Of a stretch of 64,000 nt of DNA, positions 16,325-25,060 are shown piece by piece (the stretch's first letter is position 1; the number at the start of each line of letters is the position of its first letter). Under the pieces are notes generated by a model. The model was given only the letters and a program-made list of their open reading frames with translations, had not been told where the DNA came from and searched no databases. The translations under genes and the position numbers were made by a program. The stretch is from Halostella litorea (GTDB lineage: Archaea > Halobacteriota > Halobacteria > Halobacteriales > Natronoarchaeaceae): assembly GCF_004785955.1 (NCBI RefSeq), contig NZ_ML214300.1:697779-761778 (forward strand), in the 5' to 3' direction.

Positions 16325-18079
16325 ATGGCCGAGGACCTGAACTGGGCGATCGGTGGGGAGGCCGGAGACGGGATCGACTCCACCGGCAAGATCTTCGCGC
16401 AGGCGCTCTCACGAGCGGGACGCCACGTGTTCACATCGAAGGACTTCGCGTCCCGGATCCGCGGGGGGTACACCGCGTACAAGATCCGCACGTCGACCGA
16501 CCGCGTCCGGAGCGTCGTCGACCGACTGGACATCCTGGTGGCGCTGACCCAGCGCACCATCGACGAGAACGTCGACGAACTCCACGACGGCAGCGTCGTC
16601 ATCTACGACGGCGAGCGCTCCTGGGACGCCGAGATCCCGGAGGGCGTCGTCGGCGTGGACGTGCCGCTGAAGTCCCTGGCCGAGGACGCCGGGGGCGCCA
16701 TCATGCGCAACGTCGTCGCGCTGGGCGCGGCCTGCGAGATCGCCTCCTTCTCGATCGAGAACCTGGACGAGGCGCTGGCGAAGCGCTTCTCCAGCAAGGG
16801 CGAGAAGCTGGTCGAGAACAACAAGCAGGCTGCGCGGCTGGGCCAGGAGTACGTCCAGGAGCACTACGCCGAGGACCTCCCGGAGTACAGCCTGGCGGAG
16901 ACCGACGAGGACTACGTCCTGCTGAACGGCGACGAGGCGATCGGCATGGGCGCTATCGCGGCCGGCTGTCGCTTCTACTCCGGGTACCCGATCACCCCGG
17001 CGACGGACGTGATGGAGTACCTCACCGGCCGGATCGACCGGTACGGCGGCCACGTCGTCCAGGCCGAGGACGAGCTCTCGGCGATCAACATGGCGCTCGG
17101 CGCTGCGCGCTCCGGCGCACGCGCGATGACGGCCACTTCGGGGCCGGGCATCGACCTGATGACCGAGACGTTCGGGCTGGTCGCGACCAGCGAGACGCCG
17201 CTGGTCATCTGTGACGTGATGCGCTCGGGCCCCTCGACGGGGATGCCGACCAAGCAGGAGCAGGGCGACCTCAACATGGCCCTGTACGGCGGCCACGGCG
17301 AGGTGCCGCGGTTCGTCCTCGCGCCGACGACCATCTCGGAGTGTTTCCACAAGACGATCGAGGCGTTCAACCTCGCCGAGAAGTACCAGGTGCCGGTGTA
17401 CCTGGTCTCGGACCTCGCGATGGCCGTGACCGAGCGGACGTTCCGGCCCGAGGAGTTCGACATGGACGAGGTCGAGGTCGAGCGGGGCAACGTCGTCGAC
17501 GAGGACGACATCGACCAGTACCTCGACGAGCAGGACCGCTTCCAGCCCCACTACGACGCGGCCGACGGCATCAGCCCCCGTGCGTTCCCGGGCACCGAGG
17601 GCGGCGCGCACATGTCCACCGGCCTCGAACACAACGAACTGGGCCGCCGGACGGAGGACACCGACGAGCGCATCAAGCAGGTCGACAAGCGCAACCGCAA
17701 GGTCGAGACCGCACAGCGCGAGGAGGAGTGGGACTACCGCGAGTACGGCGACGCCGACGCGGACGCGCTCGTCATCTCGTGGGGGTCGAACGAGGGCGCG
17801 ATGGTCGAGGCGCTCGACTACCTCGACGACGAGGGCATCGACGTGCGCTTCATCTCGGTGCCGTACATCTTCCCGCGGCCGGACCTCACCGAGGCGGTCG
17901 AGGCGGCCGAGCAGGTCATCGTCGTGGAGTGTAACGAGCAGGGGCAGTTCGCCGACCTGCTGGAGCACGACACCCTTACCCGGCTGAAGCGCGTGAACAA
18001 GTACAACGGCGTGCGGTTCAAGGCCGACGAACTGGCCGACGACATCAAGGCGAAACTCGAAGCGGAGGTCACAGCATGA
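16325..18079 (+). CDS. korA: 2-oxoacid:ferredoxin oxidoreductase, alpha (gamma-alpha fused) subunit
   Basis: A 584-residue subunit. Residues about 1-190 are the gamma domain (GGEAGDGIDSTGKIFAQAL, SRIRGGYTAYKIR); from about 200 the alpha pyrimidine-binding domain starts (GCRFYSGYPITPATDVMEYL, QAEDELSAINMALGAARSG, TSGPGIDLMTE). With the beta subunit it oxidises a 2-oxoacid to acyl-CoA with reduction of ferredoxin, replacing the dehydrogenase complexes in haloarchaea. It matches the form I know as 2-oxoglutarate oxidoreductase better than the pyruvate enzyme, but the call rests on memory of N-terminal sequence. Confidence 0.88.
   Translation: MAEDLNWAIGGEAGDGIDSTGKIFAQALSRAGRHVFTSKDFASRIRGGYTAYKIRTSTDRVRSVVDRLDILVALTQRTIDENVDELHDGSVVIYDGERSWDAEIPEGVVGVDVPLKSLAEDAGGAIMRNVVALGAACEIASFSIENLDEALAKRFSSKGEKLVENNKQAARLGQEYVQEHYAEDLPEYSLAETDEDYVLLNGDEAIGMGAIAAGCRFYSGYPITPATDVMEYLTGRIDRYGGHVVQAEDELSAINMALGAARSGARAMTATSGPGIDLMTETFGLVATSETPLVICDVMRSGPSTGMPTKQEQGDLNMALYGGHGEVPRFVLAPTTISECFHKTIEAFNLAEKYQVPVYLVSDLAMAVTERTFRPEEFDMDEVEVERGNVVDEDDIDQYLDEQDRFQPHYDAADGISPRAFPGTEGGAHMSTGLEHNELGRRTEDTDERIKQVDKRNRKVETAQREEEWDYREYGDADADALVISWGSNEGAMVEALDYLDDEGIDVRFISVPYIFPRPDLTEAVEAAEQVIVVECNEQGQFADLLEHDTLTRLKRVNKYNGVRFKADELADDIKAKLEAEVTA
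18064..18069 (+). promoter_or_regulatory. Ribosome-binding site of korB
   Basis: GGAGGT, six bases before the korB ATG and inside the last codons of korA. Strong Shine-Dalgarno sequences are uncommon in this window and fit internal operon genes. Confidence 0.65.
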
Positions 18080-18939
18080 GCTCGGACGTTAGATTCACCG
18101 ACTTCAAATCGGACAAGCAGCCGACGTGGTGCCCCGGGTGTGGGGACTTCGGCACGATGAACGGGATGATGAAAGCGCTCGCCGAGACCGGCAACGACCC
18201 GGACAACACGTTCGTCTGTGCCGGGATCGGCTGTTCCGGCAAGATCGGGACGTACATGCACTCGTACGCCCTCCACGGCGTCCACGGGCGCGCGCTCCCG
18301 GTCGGCACCGGCGTCAAACTCGCCAACCCCGACCTCGAAGTGATGGTCGCGGGCGGCGACGGCGACGGCTACTCCATCGGCGCGGGTCACTTCATCCACG
18401 CCGTCCGGCGGAACGTCGACATGACGTACGTCGTCATGGACAACCGGATCTACGGCCTGACGAAGGGTCAGGCGTCGCCGACCAGCCGCGAGGACTTCGA
18501 GACGAGCACCACGCCCGAGGGGCCGAAACAGCCCCCGGTCAACCCGCTCGCGCTCGCGCTGGCGGCCGGCGGCACGTTCATCGCCCAGTCGTTCTCGTCG
18601 GACGCCCAGCGCCACACCGAGATCGTCAAGCGGGCCGTCGAACACGACGGGTTCGGCTTCGTCAATGTGTACAGCCCGTGCGTGACGTTCAACGACGTCG
18701 ACACGTACGACTACTTCCGCGACTCCATCGTCGACCTGGACGACGAGGACCACGACCCGTCGGACCGCGACGCGGCCAAGAAGAAGATCCTCGACGCGGA
18801 CAAGGAGTACCAGGGCGTCATCTACGAGGACGAGAACTCCGTCCCCTACAGCGACCTCCACGGCCTCGACTCGAACATGTCGGAGATCCCCGACGGCGCG
18901 CCCGAGGACGCGATGGACCTGGTTCGCGAGTTCTACTGA
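18076..18939 (+). CDS. korB: 2-oxoacid:ferredoxin oxidoreductase, beta subunit
   Basis: A 287-residue thiamine-diphosphate subunit. PTWCPGCGDFG and CAGIGCSGKIG provide Cys ligands for the [4Fe-4S] cluster; VAGGDGDGYSIGAGHFIHA plus YVVMDNRIYG form the TPP/Mg site. The ATG overlaps the korA stop (ATGA), and a GGAGGT sits six bases upstream, so the two subunits are translationally coupled. Together they feed ferredoxin-linked respiration; the ferredoxin at 45819-46142 or another one in the genome could be the acceptor. Confidence 0.9.
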   Translation: MSSDVRFTDFKSDKQPTWCPGCGDFGTMNGMMKALAETGNDPDNTFVCAGIGCSGKIGTYMHSYALHGVHGRALPVGTGVKLANPDLEVMVAGGDGDGYSIGAGHFIHAVRRNVDMTYVVMDNRIYGLTKGQASPTSREDFETSTTPEGPKQPPVNPLALALAAGGTFIAQSFSSDAQRHTEIVKRAVEHDGFGFVNVYSPCVTFNDVDTYDYFRDSIVDLDDEDHDPSDRDAAKKKILDADKEYQGVIYEDENSVPYSDLHGLDSNMSEIPDGAPEDAMDLVREFY

Positions 18940-19068
18940 CCGCCCCGGTTCGGTCCGTACGGCCTTTCTTCCCGCCCGACGGCGACCGTCGGGATCGGTT
19001 CGTCGCCTGCCCGTGTCGTCAGCGACCGCAAAACTCCGGCGTCTCGCCGCCGCGGCCGGCGGCGCTGG

Positions 19069-19743
19069 CTACTCGCTTTCGTGTTCCACGGACTGCATCA
19101 GCGCCTCGACGTTGAACTCCTCCTCGGGGCGCTGGGTGGGGTGTGCGCCCATCAGCACGACCCAGTCCCCGTCGTGTTTGACTTTCGTGACGTAGATGGC
19201 GACCTCGACCTCCCGGCCCTGGAACTCGGACGTGCCGGTAAAGCGGGTCACGTTGGCCCGTTTCCCGAGGACGCCGTCGACGGACTTCGATCCGGTCGCG
19301 GTGAGGTCGACGTCGCGGTACTCCGCGGATATCTCCGACTGGAACCGGTCGACCAGTTCCGCGTTGGACTGGTCGCTGATCGGGTTGAACGAGCGGCCGG
19401 CGACCTCGACCTGGGGGACGGACACGGCGGCGAACATCCCCACCTGCTGTTGTCTGTCGAGGAACTCGTCGCTTTTCGTGTAGAGGTTCGCGTGCCCCTC
19501 GACACGGACGGTGCGGTTGCCCAGTTCGTCGAGGGTCCGGTTCTCGACGACGGTCCGCGATTCGTTCAGCCCGTAGCCGGTTTCGGCCAGCGCGTCCTCG
19601 CCCGCCGTCGCGTTCGCGGCGGTGAACTCGGCCGGCGCGTTTCCGAGGATGAACCCGATACAACCGCTCGTCGCCAGCAACAGCGCGACGGCGACCGTCG
19701 CTATCAGTCTCCGGGTCGACAGGTCCCTCGCGATACCATTCAT
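19069..19743 (-). CDS. DUF6517-like haloarchaeal lipoprotein
   Basis: A 224-residue exported protein. The N-terminus has Arg residues, a hydrophobic core and the lipobox LATSGC, so Cys28 should be lipid-modified after twin-arginine or Sec export. Downstream are the alternating beta strands of the DUF6517 family (ENRTLDELGNRTVRVEGHANLY, QVEVAGRSFNPI, EVAIYVTKVKHDGDWVVLMGAHP). Role unknown; it should face the outside of the cell. It is alone, between korB and the reductase relic. The C-terminal EEFNVEALMQSVEHE may pack as a last helix. Confidence 0.78.
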   Translation of the reverse strand: MNGIARDLSTRRLIATVAVALLLATSGCIGFILGNAPAEFTAANATAGEDALAETGYGLNESRTVVENRTLDELGNRTVRVEGHANLYTKSDEFLDRQQQVGMFAAVSVPQVEVAGRSFNPISDQSNAELVDRFQSEISAEYRDVDLTATGSKSVDGVLGKRANVTRFTGTSEFQGREVEVAIYVTKVKHDGDWVVLMGAHPTQRPEEEFNVEALMQSVEHESE

Positions 19744-19821
19744 TGTTGGTTGACAGTGGCCCGAGAGCGTATAGGCCTTCCGCCCGGAGCACGGCGTCTG
19801 ACGCCGGGTCCGTTCCCGTCT

Positions 19822-19830
19822 GTTTTTTAT
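19822..19830 (+). promoter_or_regulatory. TATA-like box before the reductase relic
   Basis: GTTTTTTAT centred about 29 bases before the ATG at 19857, so the relic's start would be nearly leaderless and the intact gene downstream would be read from the same transcript. Confidence 0.45.
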
Positions 19831-19856
19831 GAGATGGCCATTAACTCAGCACAACT

Positions 19857-20012
19857 ATGGCAGCGACCTACGACATCGTCGTCGACGGCGGCGGGACCGC
19901 CGACCGTTTCGCCCCGACGACGGCGGCCGACGAGGGGGTAGACGTCGCCCCGCTGGAGCGACCACCAGGGGCGGCCGGAACGCCGCAGTTCCACGGTCCC
20001 CGACATGTCTGA
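19857..20012 (+). pseudogene. 51-codon relic of an FAD-dependent geranylgeranyl-reductase-like gene
   Basis: The frame starts MAATYDIVVDGGGTADRF and continues AADEGVDVAPLERP before ending at TGA 20010. It reads like the first 40 residues of an FAD-dependent reductase (expected form YDIVVVGGGTAG...AADEGVDVALLER), but the dinucleotide motif is spoiled: V to D before the glycines and the last G to D. Nothing of the rest of the enzyme follows. The next, intact gene of the same superfamily starts at 20005 inside its end, in another frame. The relic still has a promoter-like box, so it may now act as a translated leader. Confidence 0.6.
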
Positions 20013-21243
20013 GCGCTACGACGTCGTCGTCGCCGGCGCCGGCCCGGCAGGGGCACAGTGTGCCAGGGACCTCGCCCAGCGGGACTACGACGTGCTGGTA
20101 CTGGAGGCCGAACCCGAGGACGGGTTCCCGCGCCAGTCCAACAAGTCCACGGCGGGGACGTTCGCGTCGATGACCGGCGCGTTCGGGATTCCGGACGACG
20201 TGGTGATGAACTACACCGACAACGTCGTCCTCGAGTCCCCGAACGACCACTTCGTGCAGACCCAGCCCGGTGCAGTCCTGGAGTTCGCGGACTTCAAGCA
20301 GTGGCTGGTCGCGGCGGGCCGCGAGCACGGCGCGGAGTACCGGTTCGACGCGCGGGTGAACAACCCCATCACGGAGGACGGGAACGTCGTGGGCGTCAAG
20401 TACGCCGGCGACGAGGAGGTGTACGCCGACATCGTGATCGACGCCACCGGCCCCGCGGCACCGCTCGCGAAGAAACTGGGCGTCACCGGCCTCGAACGCC
20501 AGCACCAGGCGGTCGGCATCGAGTGGGAGATGGAGGGCGTCGACGTCGACCACCGGCACTACGCGGACCTCTCGGACGCGATGATGCTGCGCCTGGACCA
20601 CGAACTCGCGCCCGGCGGCTACTCGTGGATCTTCCACACGGGCGGGGACACCGCGAAGGTCGGCCTCTGTTACATCCAGAACGAGCGGTACCAGCGGTAC
20701 GGGGACACCTCCCGGAGCATCGACGACCACCTCGAACACTGGCTCGACTCCGACCCGCGGTTCGCGGACGCCCAGCGCATCGCGGACAAACAGCAGCACC
20801 GCGGCTCCGCGCACATCCAGATGCCCGCGAGCCTCAGCACGGACAACTTCATGGCCATCGGCGACACGGTACCGACCCTCGACCCGCTGTGGGGGGAGGG
20901 CATCCACAAGTGCATGGAGTCGGCCCGCGCGGCCGCCATCACCGCCGACCGGTGCCTGATGGGCGGCGAGACGGACACCTCCGCGGACGCGATGTCGGTG
21001 TACGACGACCTCTGGCACGGCCGCGTCGCGCCGGACATGCGCCGCCGGCTGACGATGACCCAGCTGCTCTACCTCGCGCCGAACGAGCGCTACGACCGCC
21101 TGATGGCCGACCTGAACGCGATGGACGTCGAGACGCTCAGCGAGGCCAACGAGGGCGGCGTCCGCGCCATCTCGAAGCTCATCCACCTCTCGGACCTGCC
21201 GCTGCTCGCGCGGTTCGGGAAACAGCGCCTCGCCGAGCGGTAG
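20005..21243 (+). CDS. FAD-dependent oxidoreductase, geranylgeranyl reductase family
   Basis: A 412-residue flavoprotein. The Rossmann motif VVVAGAGPAGAQCARDLA begins at residue 6 and LVLEAEPE ends the first beta-alpha-beta unit; the second FAD motif is NFMAIGDTVPTLDPLWGEGIHKCMES. This family saturates isoprenoid chains of archaeal lipids or of quinones; others act on chlorophyll or other polyprenyls. The YxWxFP-type lipid pocket is only partly matched (YSWIFHTGGDTAKVGL), so the substrate is uncertain. It is not the same gene as the reductase at 46278. The ATG overlaps the relic's stop. Confidence 0.82.
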   Translation: MSERYDVVVAGAGPAGAQCARDLAQRDYDVLVLEAEPEDGFPRQSNKSTAGTFASMTGAFGIPDDVVMNYTDNVVLESPNDHFVQTQPGAVLEFADFKQWLVAAGREHGAEYRFDARVNNPITEDGNVVGVKYAGDEEVYADIVIDATGPAAPLAKKLGVTGLERQHQAVGIEWEMEGVDVDHRHYADLSDAMMLRLDHELAPGGYSWIFHTGGDTAKVGLCYIQNERYQRYGDTSRSIDDHLEHWLDSDPRFADAQRIADKQQHRGSAHIQMPASLSTDNFMAIGDTVPTLDPLWGEGIHKCMESARAAAITADRCLMGGETDTSADAMSVYDDLWHGRVAPDMRRRLTMTQLLYLAPNERYDRLMADLNAMDVETLSEANEGGVRAISKLIHLSDLPLLARFGKQRLAER

Positions 21244-21309
21244 CGGGCCGGCCGCCCGCTCGCCGGTTTCACAACCCCTTTTGGCGTCACGGCCCAAGCG
21301 ATAGACGAG

Positions 21310-22140
21310 ATGACTCAGCAGCAGCTATCACCCGAGAGCGTACCCCGAGCCGACGGCATGCCGATGCTCGGCCTCGGAACGTGGCAGAACACGGACGCCG
21401 ACCAGTGTGCCGACAGCGTCCGGACGGCGCTGGAGGCGGGGTACCGACACGTCGACACCGCACAGGCCTACGACAACGAGGTGTCTGTCGGCAAGGGCCT
21501 GGCCGCGGCCGACGTCGACCGCGACGACGTGTTCCTCGCGACGAAGATCTGGACGAGCAACCTCGCGTACGACGACGTGCTCCACACCGCACGCGAGAGC
21601 CTGAACCGGCTCGGCGTCGAGTCGGTGGACCTGCTGTACGTCCACTGGCCGGCCGAGGAGTACGACGCCGAGGACACGCTGGCCGCGTTCGCGGAGCTGT
21701 ACGACGACGGCCTGATCGACAACGTCGGCGTGAGCAACTTCACGCCCGACCAACTCCGGGAGGCCGTCGACGTCTGCGACGCGCCGGTGTTTGCCAACCA
21801 GGTCGAGATGCACCCGCTGCTCCCGCAGGACGAACTGCGCGAGGCCGCGGACGACCTGGGCGTGAACCTGGTCGCGTACTCGCCGCTCGCCCGCGGCGAG
21901 GTGTTCGACGTCCCGGAGATCGAGGAGGTCGCGGAGAAACACGACGCCAGCCCCGCGCAGGTGAGCCTCGCGTGGCTCCGCGAGAAAGGCGTCACGGCGA
22001 TCCCGAAGGCGACGAGCGAGGCACACATCCGCGACAACTGGGGGAGCCTCGCGCTGGACCTGGACGCCGAGGACGTCGAGACCATCGACGGGATCGACGA
22101 GCGGCAGCGGCAGGTCGACCCGGGCTTCGCGCCCTGGTAG
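21310..22140 (+). CDS. Aldo/keto reductase
   Basis: A 276-residue NADPH-type aldo/keto reductase. Catalytic tetrad residues are visible: Asp in GYRHVDTAQAYDNE with Tyr nearby, Lys in FLATKIWTSNL, and His in DLLYVHWPAE. VGVSNFTPDQL and AVTAIPKAT-like (GVTAIPKATS) segments mark the cofactor pocket. It reduces aldehydes or ketones; the substrate, perhaps 2,5-diketo-gluconate-like compounds as for close relatives, is not determined. Same strand as the flavoprotein, 66 bases downstream; co-transcription is possible. Confidence 0.9.
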   Translation: MTQQQLSPESVPRADGMPMLGLGTWQNTDADQCADSVRTALEAGYRHVDTAQAYDNEVSVGKGLAAADVDRDDVFLATKIWTSNLAYDDVLHTARESLNRLGVESVDLLYVHWPAEEYDAEDTLAAFAELYDDGLIDNVGVSNFTPDQLREAVDVCDAPVFANQVEMHPLLPQDELREAADDLGVNLVAYSPLARGEVFDVPEIEEVAEKHDASPAQVSLAWLREKGVTAIPKATSEAHIRDNWGSLALDLDAEDVETIDGIDERQRQVDPGFAPW

Positions 22141-22216
22141 CGGACGCCGACCGCGGGACGCCGCGTCGGTCCCGCAGGCCGGAAAATTGAAATCCGGCGA
22201 TCCTGTCTACGTGGAT

Positions 22217-22954
22217 ATGGCTACCGGGTCAGGAAGCGGGGGGGTCTTTCGCGCGGTAACGGTGGACCTGCGGCGGCTACACGAGGCCTGGATGGAGATC
22301 GTGTTCCCGCGGCAACGCGAGTCCGCCCACTCGGTGCTCGGCAAGTGGACGCCGAACACGACGACCGGCTGGATCGGCTACCGGATCTGGGGGGTTCTGG
22401 GGATGCTCGCCGTCGCCTTGCTGTACCCGCTCGCGCTCGTCGGCTTCATGGCGCGGTTCTACGCCCGGAAGGCCGACGGCACCGCGACGCGGATCGGTAT
22501 CCTCGGCGTCGTGGCGATATCGGTCGTGGTGTGGGGCGCGCTGACCGTGTTCGCGCGACTGCGCTTCTCGTTTACCGGGTTCGTCGCCGTCGCTGCCGCG
22601 GGCGGCGTCGCGACCGTCTCCGCCGTGCTCGCCGTCGTGTTCTCCCGGATCGGCGGCCGGAAGACGACGGTGTTTCTGGGCTACCCGTTCGGGATGACGG
22701 CCATCTTCCTGCCGCCGGTCGTCGCGGCGCTGTACTCGCCGGTGCTGGCCGAGAGGATCTTCCCGCAGAGCGAGTCGCTGGCGATCTGGCTCCTCGACAA
22801 CGTGCTGTACGTCGGCGACATCAACGAGTACCTGCGCTCGCGGTACTCGCTGTCCGGACTGGGCTACGTCGGGATGTGGTTCGGCATCGCCGTCCCGCTG
22901 GGCTGGCTGGTCGGCGGCGTCGTGACGCTCGCGGACCTGATCCGCCCGAAGTGA
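22217..22954 (+). CDS. Multi-pass membrane protein of unknown function
   Basis: A 245-residue protein with a soluble N-terminal ~60 residues (RLHEAWMEIVFPRQRESAHSV) followed by about five hydrophobic helices, starting at GVLGMLAVALLYPLALVG. I do not recognise the family. A conserved-looking phrase GYPFGMTAIFLPPVVAALYSP lies between helices. No transporter signature or ATPase motif. Start chosen at the ATG 30 bases into the open frame. Possibly haloarchaea-specific. It precedes the ABC exporter genes by 128 bases. Confidence 0.55.
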   Translation: MATGSGSGGVFRAVTVDLRRLHEAWMEIVFPRQRESAHSVLGKWTPNTTTGWIGYRIWGVLGMLAVALLYPLALVGFMARFYARKADGTATRIGILGVVAISVVVWGALTVFARLRFSFTGFVAVAAAGGVATVSAVLAVVFSRIGGRKTTVFLGYPFGMTAIFLPPVVAALYSPVLAERIFPQSESLAIWLLDNVLYVGDINEYLRSRYSLSGLGYVGMWFGIAVPLGWLVGGVVTLADLIRPK

Positions 22955-23014
22955 CCGACAGCGCCCGATGAGTGTTTTCGAACCGCCTAGCTGCGGCCGT
23001 AGCCCTATCAGTAC

Positions 23015-23022
23015 TATTTAAA
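23015..23022 (+). promoter_or_regulatory. TATA box of the ABC exporter operon
   Basis: ATTTAAAC predicts transcription from about 23045, leaving a leader of nearly 40 bases before the ATG at 23083. Confidence 0.5.
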
Positions 23023-23031
23023 CCTTGTGTC

Positions 23032-23050
23032 TACTTTACTCCACAAAGTA
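23032..23050. promoter_or_regulatory. Operator-like inverted repeat before the ABC exporter
   Basis: TACTTT-N7-AAAGTA spans the predicted transcription start, where a bound repressor would block RNA polymerase. The regulator is unknown. Confidence 0.35.
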
Positions 23051-23082
23051 TTAGTCGGGAGAGAGTAATCTGTGGAACGAGG

Positions 23083-23973
23083 ATGCCGAGCGAACCCACG
23101 ACCTCCACGATACCGCAGTCGTCGCCCGCGCCGTCCCCGACCGCCGACGCCGGCGGATGGCTCCGGCAGGCGCGTGCGTTCACCGAGCGCTACCTCCGGG
23201 TGCTCGTCCGGAACCGGATCGTCCTGTTCTGGGCGGTCGGCTTCCCGGTCGCGTTCTACCTGCTGACCGTCGAACTGTTCCTCGACATGGGCGGGGCCCC
23301 GGCGGACGTGGTCGCCGCGACGAAGGCCGTCACGGCGGTCAGCTACGGCGTCTTCGGTGCGGTGGTCGTCTGCCTCTCGGCGTTCGCGACCCACCTCGTC
23401 GAGGACATGGACGCGGGGCGGTACGGGCAGTTCCGGTCGCTCCCGCTGTCGCCGAGCGCGGACCTCTGTGGCCGCCTGCTCGCCGGATACCTGCTGGCGC
23501 TGCTCTCGCTGGGGTCGGTGCTGGCCGTCGGCGTCGTCACCGGGGCGGCGTTCACGCTCCGGTCGGCGCTGTCGGTCCCGCTCGTCCTCGCCGTGTTCGC
23601 GGGCTTCGCCGTCACGTGGATGACGCTCGCCGTGGCGGTGGCCGTCGTCGTCACCGACGAGAACTACGCGAACATCGTCGCCGTCAGCGTCGCGGTGGTG
23701 TCGTACTTCGTCACCGGCTACAACGGGACGCAGGTCGCGATGTTCGCGGGCGACCCGGCCCTGCTGAACGCCCTGCCGAACACGCTCGCGGCGCGGGTGA
23801 TCTGCTATCACCTGGTCGACGTCGCCGACTGGAGCCAGGCGGGCCTCGCGCCGCCGGCGATGCCGAGCGGCCCCGGCGCGCTCGCCGTCCTCGCCGGCTA
23901 CGGGGCCGTCGCCCTCCTCGCCGGCGTCGCCATCGTCCGCGCCGTCGTCTACGACCGGGGGGTGGTCGCGTGA
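23083..23973 (+). CDS. ABC-2 type exporter permease
   Basis: A 296-residue membrane protein with a Ser/Pro/Thr-rich N-terminus, then about six helices: LFWAVGFPVAFYLLTVELFL, VSYGVFGAVVVCLSAFATHLV, a central amphipathic element (DAGRYGQFRSLPLSPSADLCG), LLAGYLLALLSLGSVLAVGVV and others. The layout fits ABC-2 permeases of exporters. Its stop overlaps the ATPase start by four bases (GTGA), so the two form one exporter. Substrate unknown; drug, lipid or peptide export are common for this type. Confidence 0.85.
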   Translation: MPSEPTTSTIPQSSPAPSPTADAGGWLRQARAFTERYLRVLVRNRIVLFWAVGFPVAFYLLTVELFLDMGGAPADVVAATKAVTAVSYGVFGAVVVCLSAFATHLVEDMDAGRYGQFRSLPLSPSADLCGRLLAGYLLALLSLGSVLAVGVVTGAAFTLRSALSVPLVLAVFAGFAVTWMTLAVAVAVVVTDENYANIVAVSVAVVSYFVTGYNGTQVAMFAGDPALLNALPNTLAARVICYHLVDVADWSQAGLAPPAMPSGPGALAVLAGYGAVALLAGVAIVRAVVYDRGVVA

Positions 23974-24875
23974 GCGCCCCCGACGCGGACGCCGCCCCGG
24001 CGCTTTGCGCCCGCGGCGTCAGGAAGTCCTTCGGCGACGACGGCGTCCTCGACGGCGTCGACCTGACGGTCCGCGACGACGAGACGCTCGCCCTCCTCGG
24101 CCCGAACGGCGTCGGGAAGACGGTGTTGCTGTCCTGCCTCGCGGGCGCGACCACCCCGACCGCGGGCGAAGTCGAGGTGTTCGGCCGGCCGCGGGGCGAC
24201 TGCCCCGGCGAACACACGAGCTACCTCCGGCAGGAGGCCCTGACCGTCCCGTCGCTGACCGGCCGCGAGAACGTCCGGTTCTACGGCCGCGTCCACCCCG
24301 CGTTCACCGACCGCTGGGAGCGCTACGTCGACGACCTCGGCGTCGCCGACGCCCTCGATGACCGCGTCTCGACGTACTCCGGCGGGATGCGCCGCAAGCT
24401 CGAACTCGCCATCGCGCTTTCCGTCGACGCGCCGGTGTACCTGCTCGACGAGCCGACCGCGGGGGTCGACGTGTCGATGGTCGAGTGCGTCCACGACTTC
24501 GTCCGGGAGCGCCGCGAGGCCGGCGCGACGGTCGTCCTCAGCAGCCACCGCCCGGCCGACGTCGACCTCGCCGACCGCGTGGCGTTCGTCCGCGAGGGCC
24601 ACGTCGGCGCGGTCGACGACCCCGACGCGCTGCTGGACGCGGTCCCGCCGGTGGTCCGGGTCCGGGGGACCGCCGCCGCGGGCGCGCTCGCCGAGTTCGC
24701 AGTCGACGACGAGGTGTTCGAGGAGGGCGGCGACGTCCGCGGGTTCCTCCGGCCGGACGCGTCGGTCGAGGCCGTCGAGCGGGCGTTCGACGCCGACGCC
24801 GTGACCGTCGCCGACCCGACGTTCACCGACCTGTTCAACTACCACGTCCACCTGCCGACGACCGCTCCCCGCTGA
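23970..24875 (+). CDS. ABC transporter ATP-binding protein
   Basis: A 301-residue ATPase that powers the permease encoded just upstream. Walker A GPNGVGKT near residue 45, Q-loop SYLRQE, signature TYSGGMRRK, Walker B VYLLDEPTAGVD and the switch His in LSSHRP are all present. After residue ~215 comes a C-terminal accessory domain common in exporter ATPases. The start is GTG overlapping the permease stop. Note that the permease precedes the ATPase, the reverse of the more usual order. Confidence 0.93.
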   Translation: MSAPDADAAPALCARGVRKSFGDDGVLDGVDLTVRDDETLALLGPNGVGKTVLLSCLAGATTPTAGEVEVFGRPRGDCPGEHTSYLRQEALTVPSLTGRENVRFYGRVHPAFTDRWERYVDDLGVADALDDRVSTYSGGMRRKLELAIALSVDAPVYLLDEPTAGVDVSMVECVHDFVRERREAGATVVLSSHRPADVDLADRVAFVREGHVGAVDDPDALLDAVPPVVRVRGTAAAGALAEFAVDDEVFEEGGDVRGFLRPDASVEAVERAFDADAVTVADPTFTDLFNYHVHLPTTAPR

Positions 24876-25060
24876 CCTTCCCCCTCCCGCGGCCGGTCCC
24901 GCCGGCCGCGCTCCGCCGAACGCAACCGACTTACCACGCCCCTGCGAAACGCCGGCAATCGCGGCCCGGCCGCGATCCGTCGCGGATCGCCCGCGCCCCA
25001 CGGCGCACTGCCTATCCGCACCCGGCACCGACCACGACGGACCCGTCACCCACACCACGA

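Noticed and set aside
24876..25060. Possible tRNA or small RNA in the spacer after the ABC exporter
   Set aside because: No cloverleaf-capable sequence, anticodon loop or T-loop consensus could be found by eye; likewise for the other spacers.
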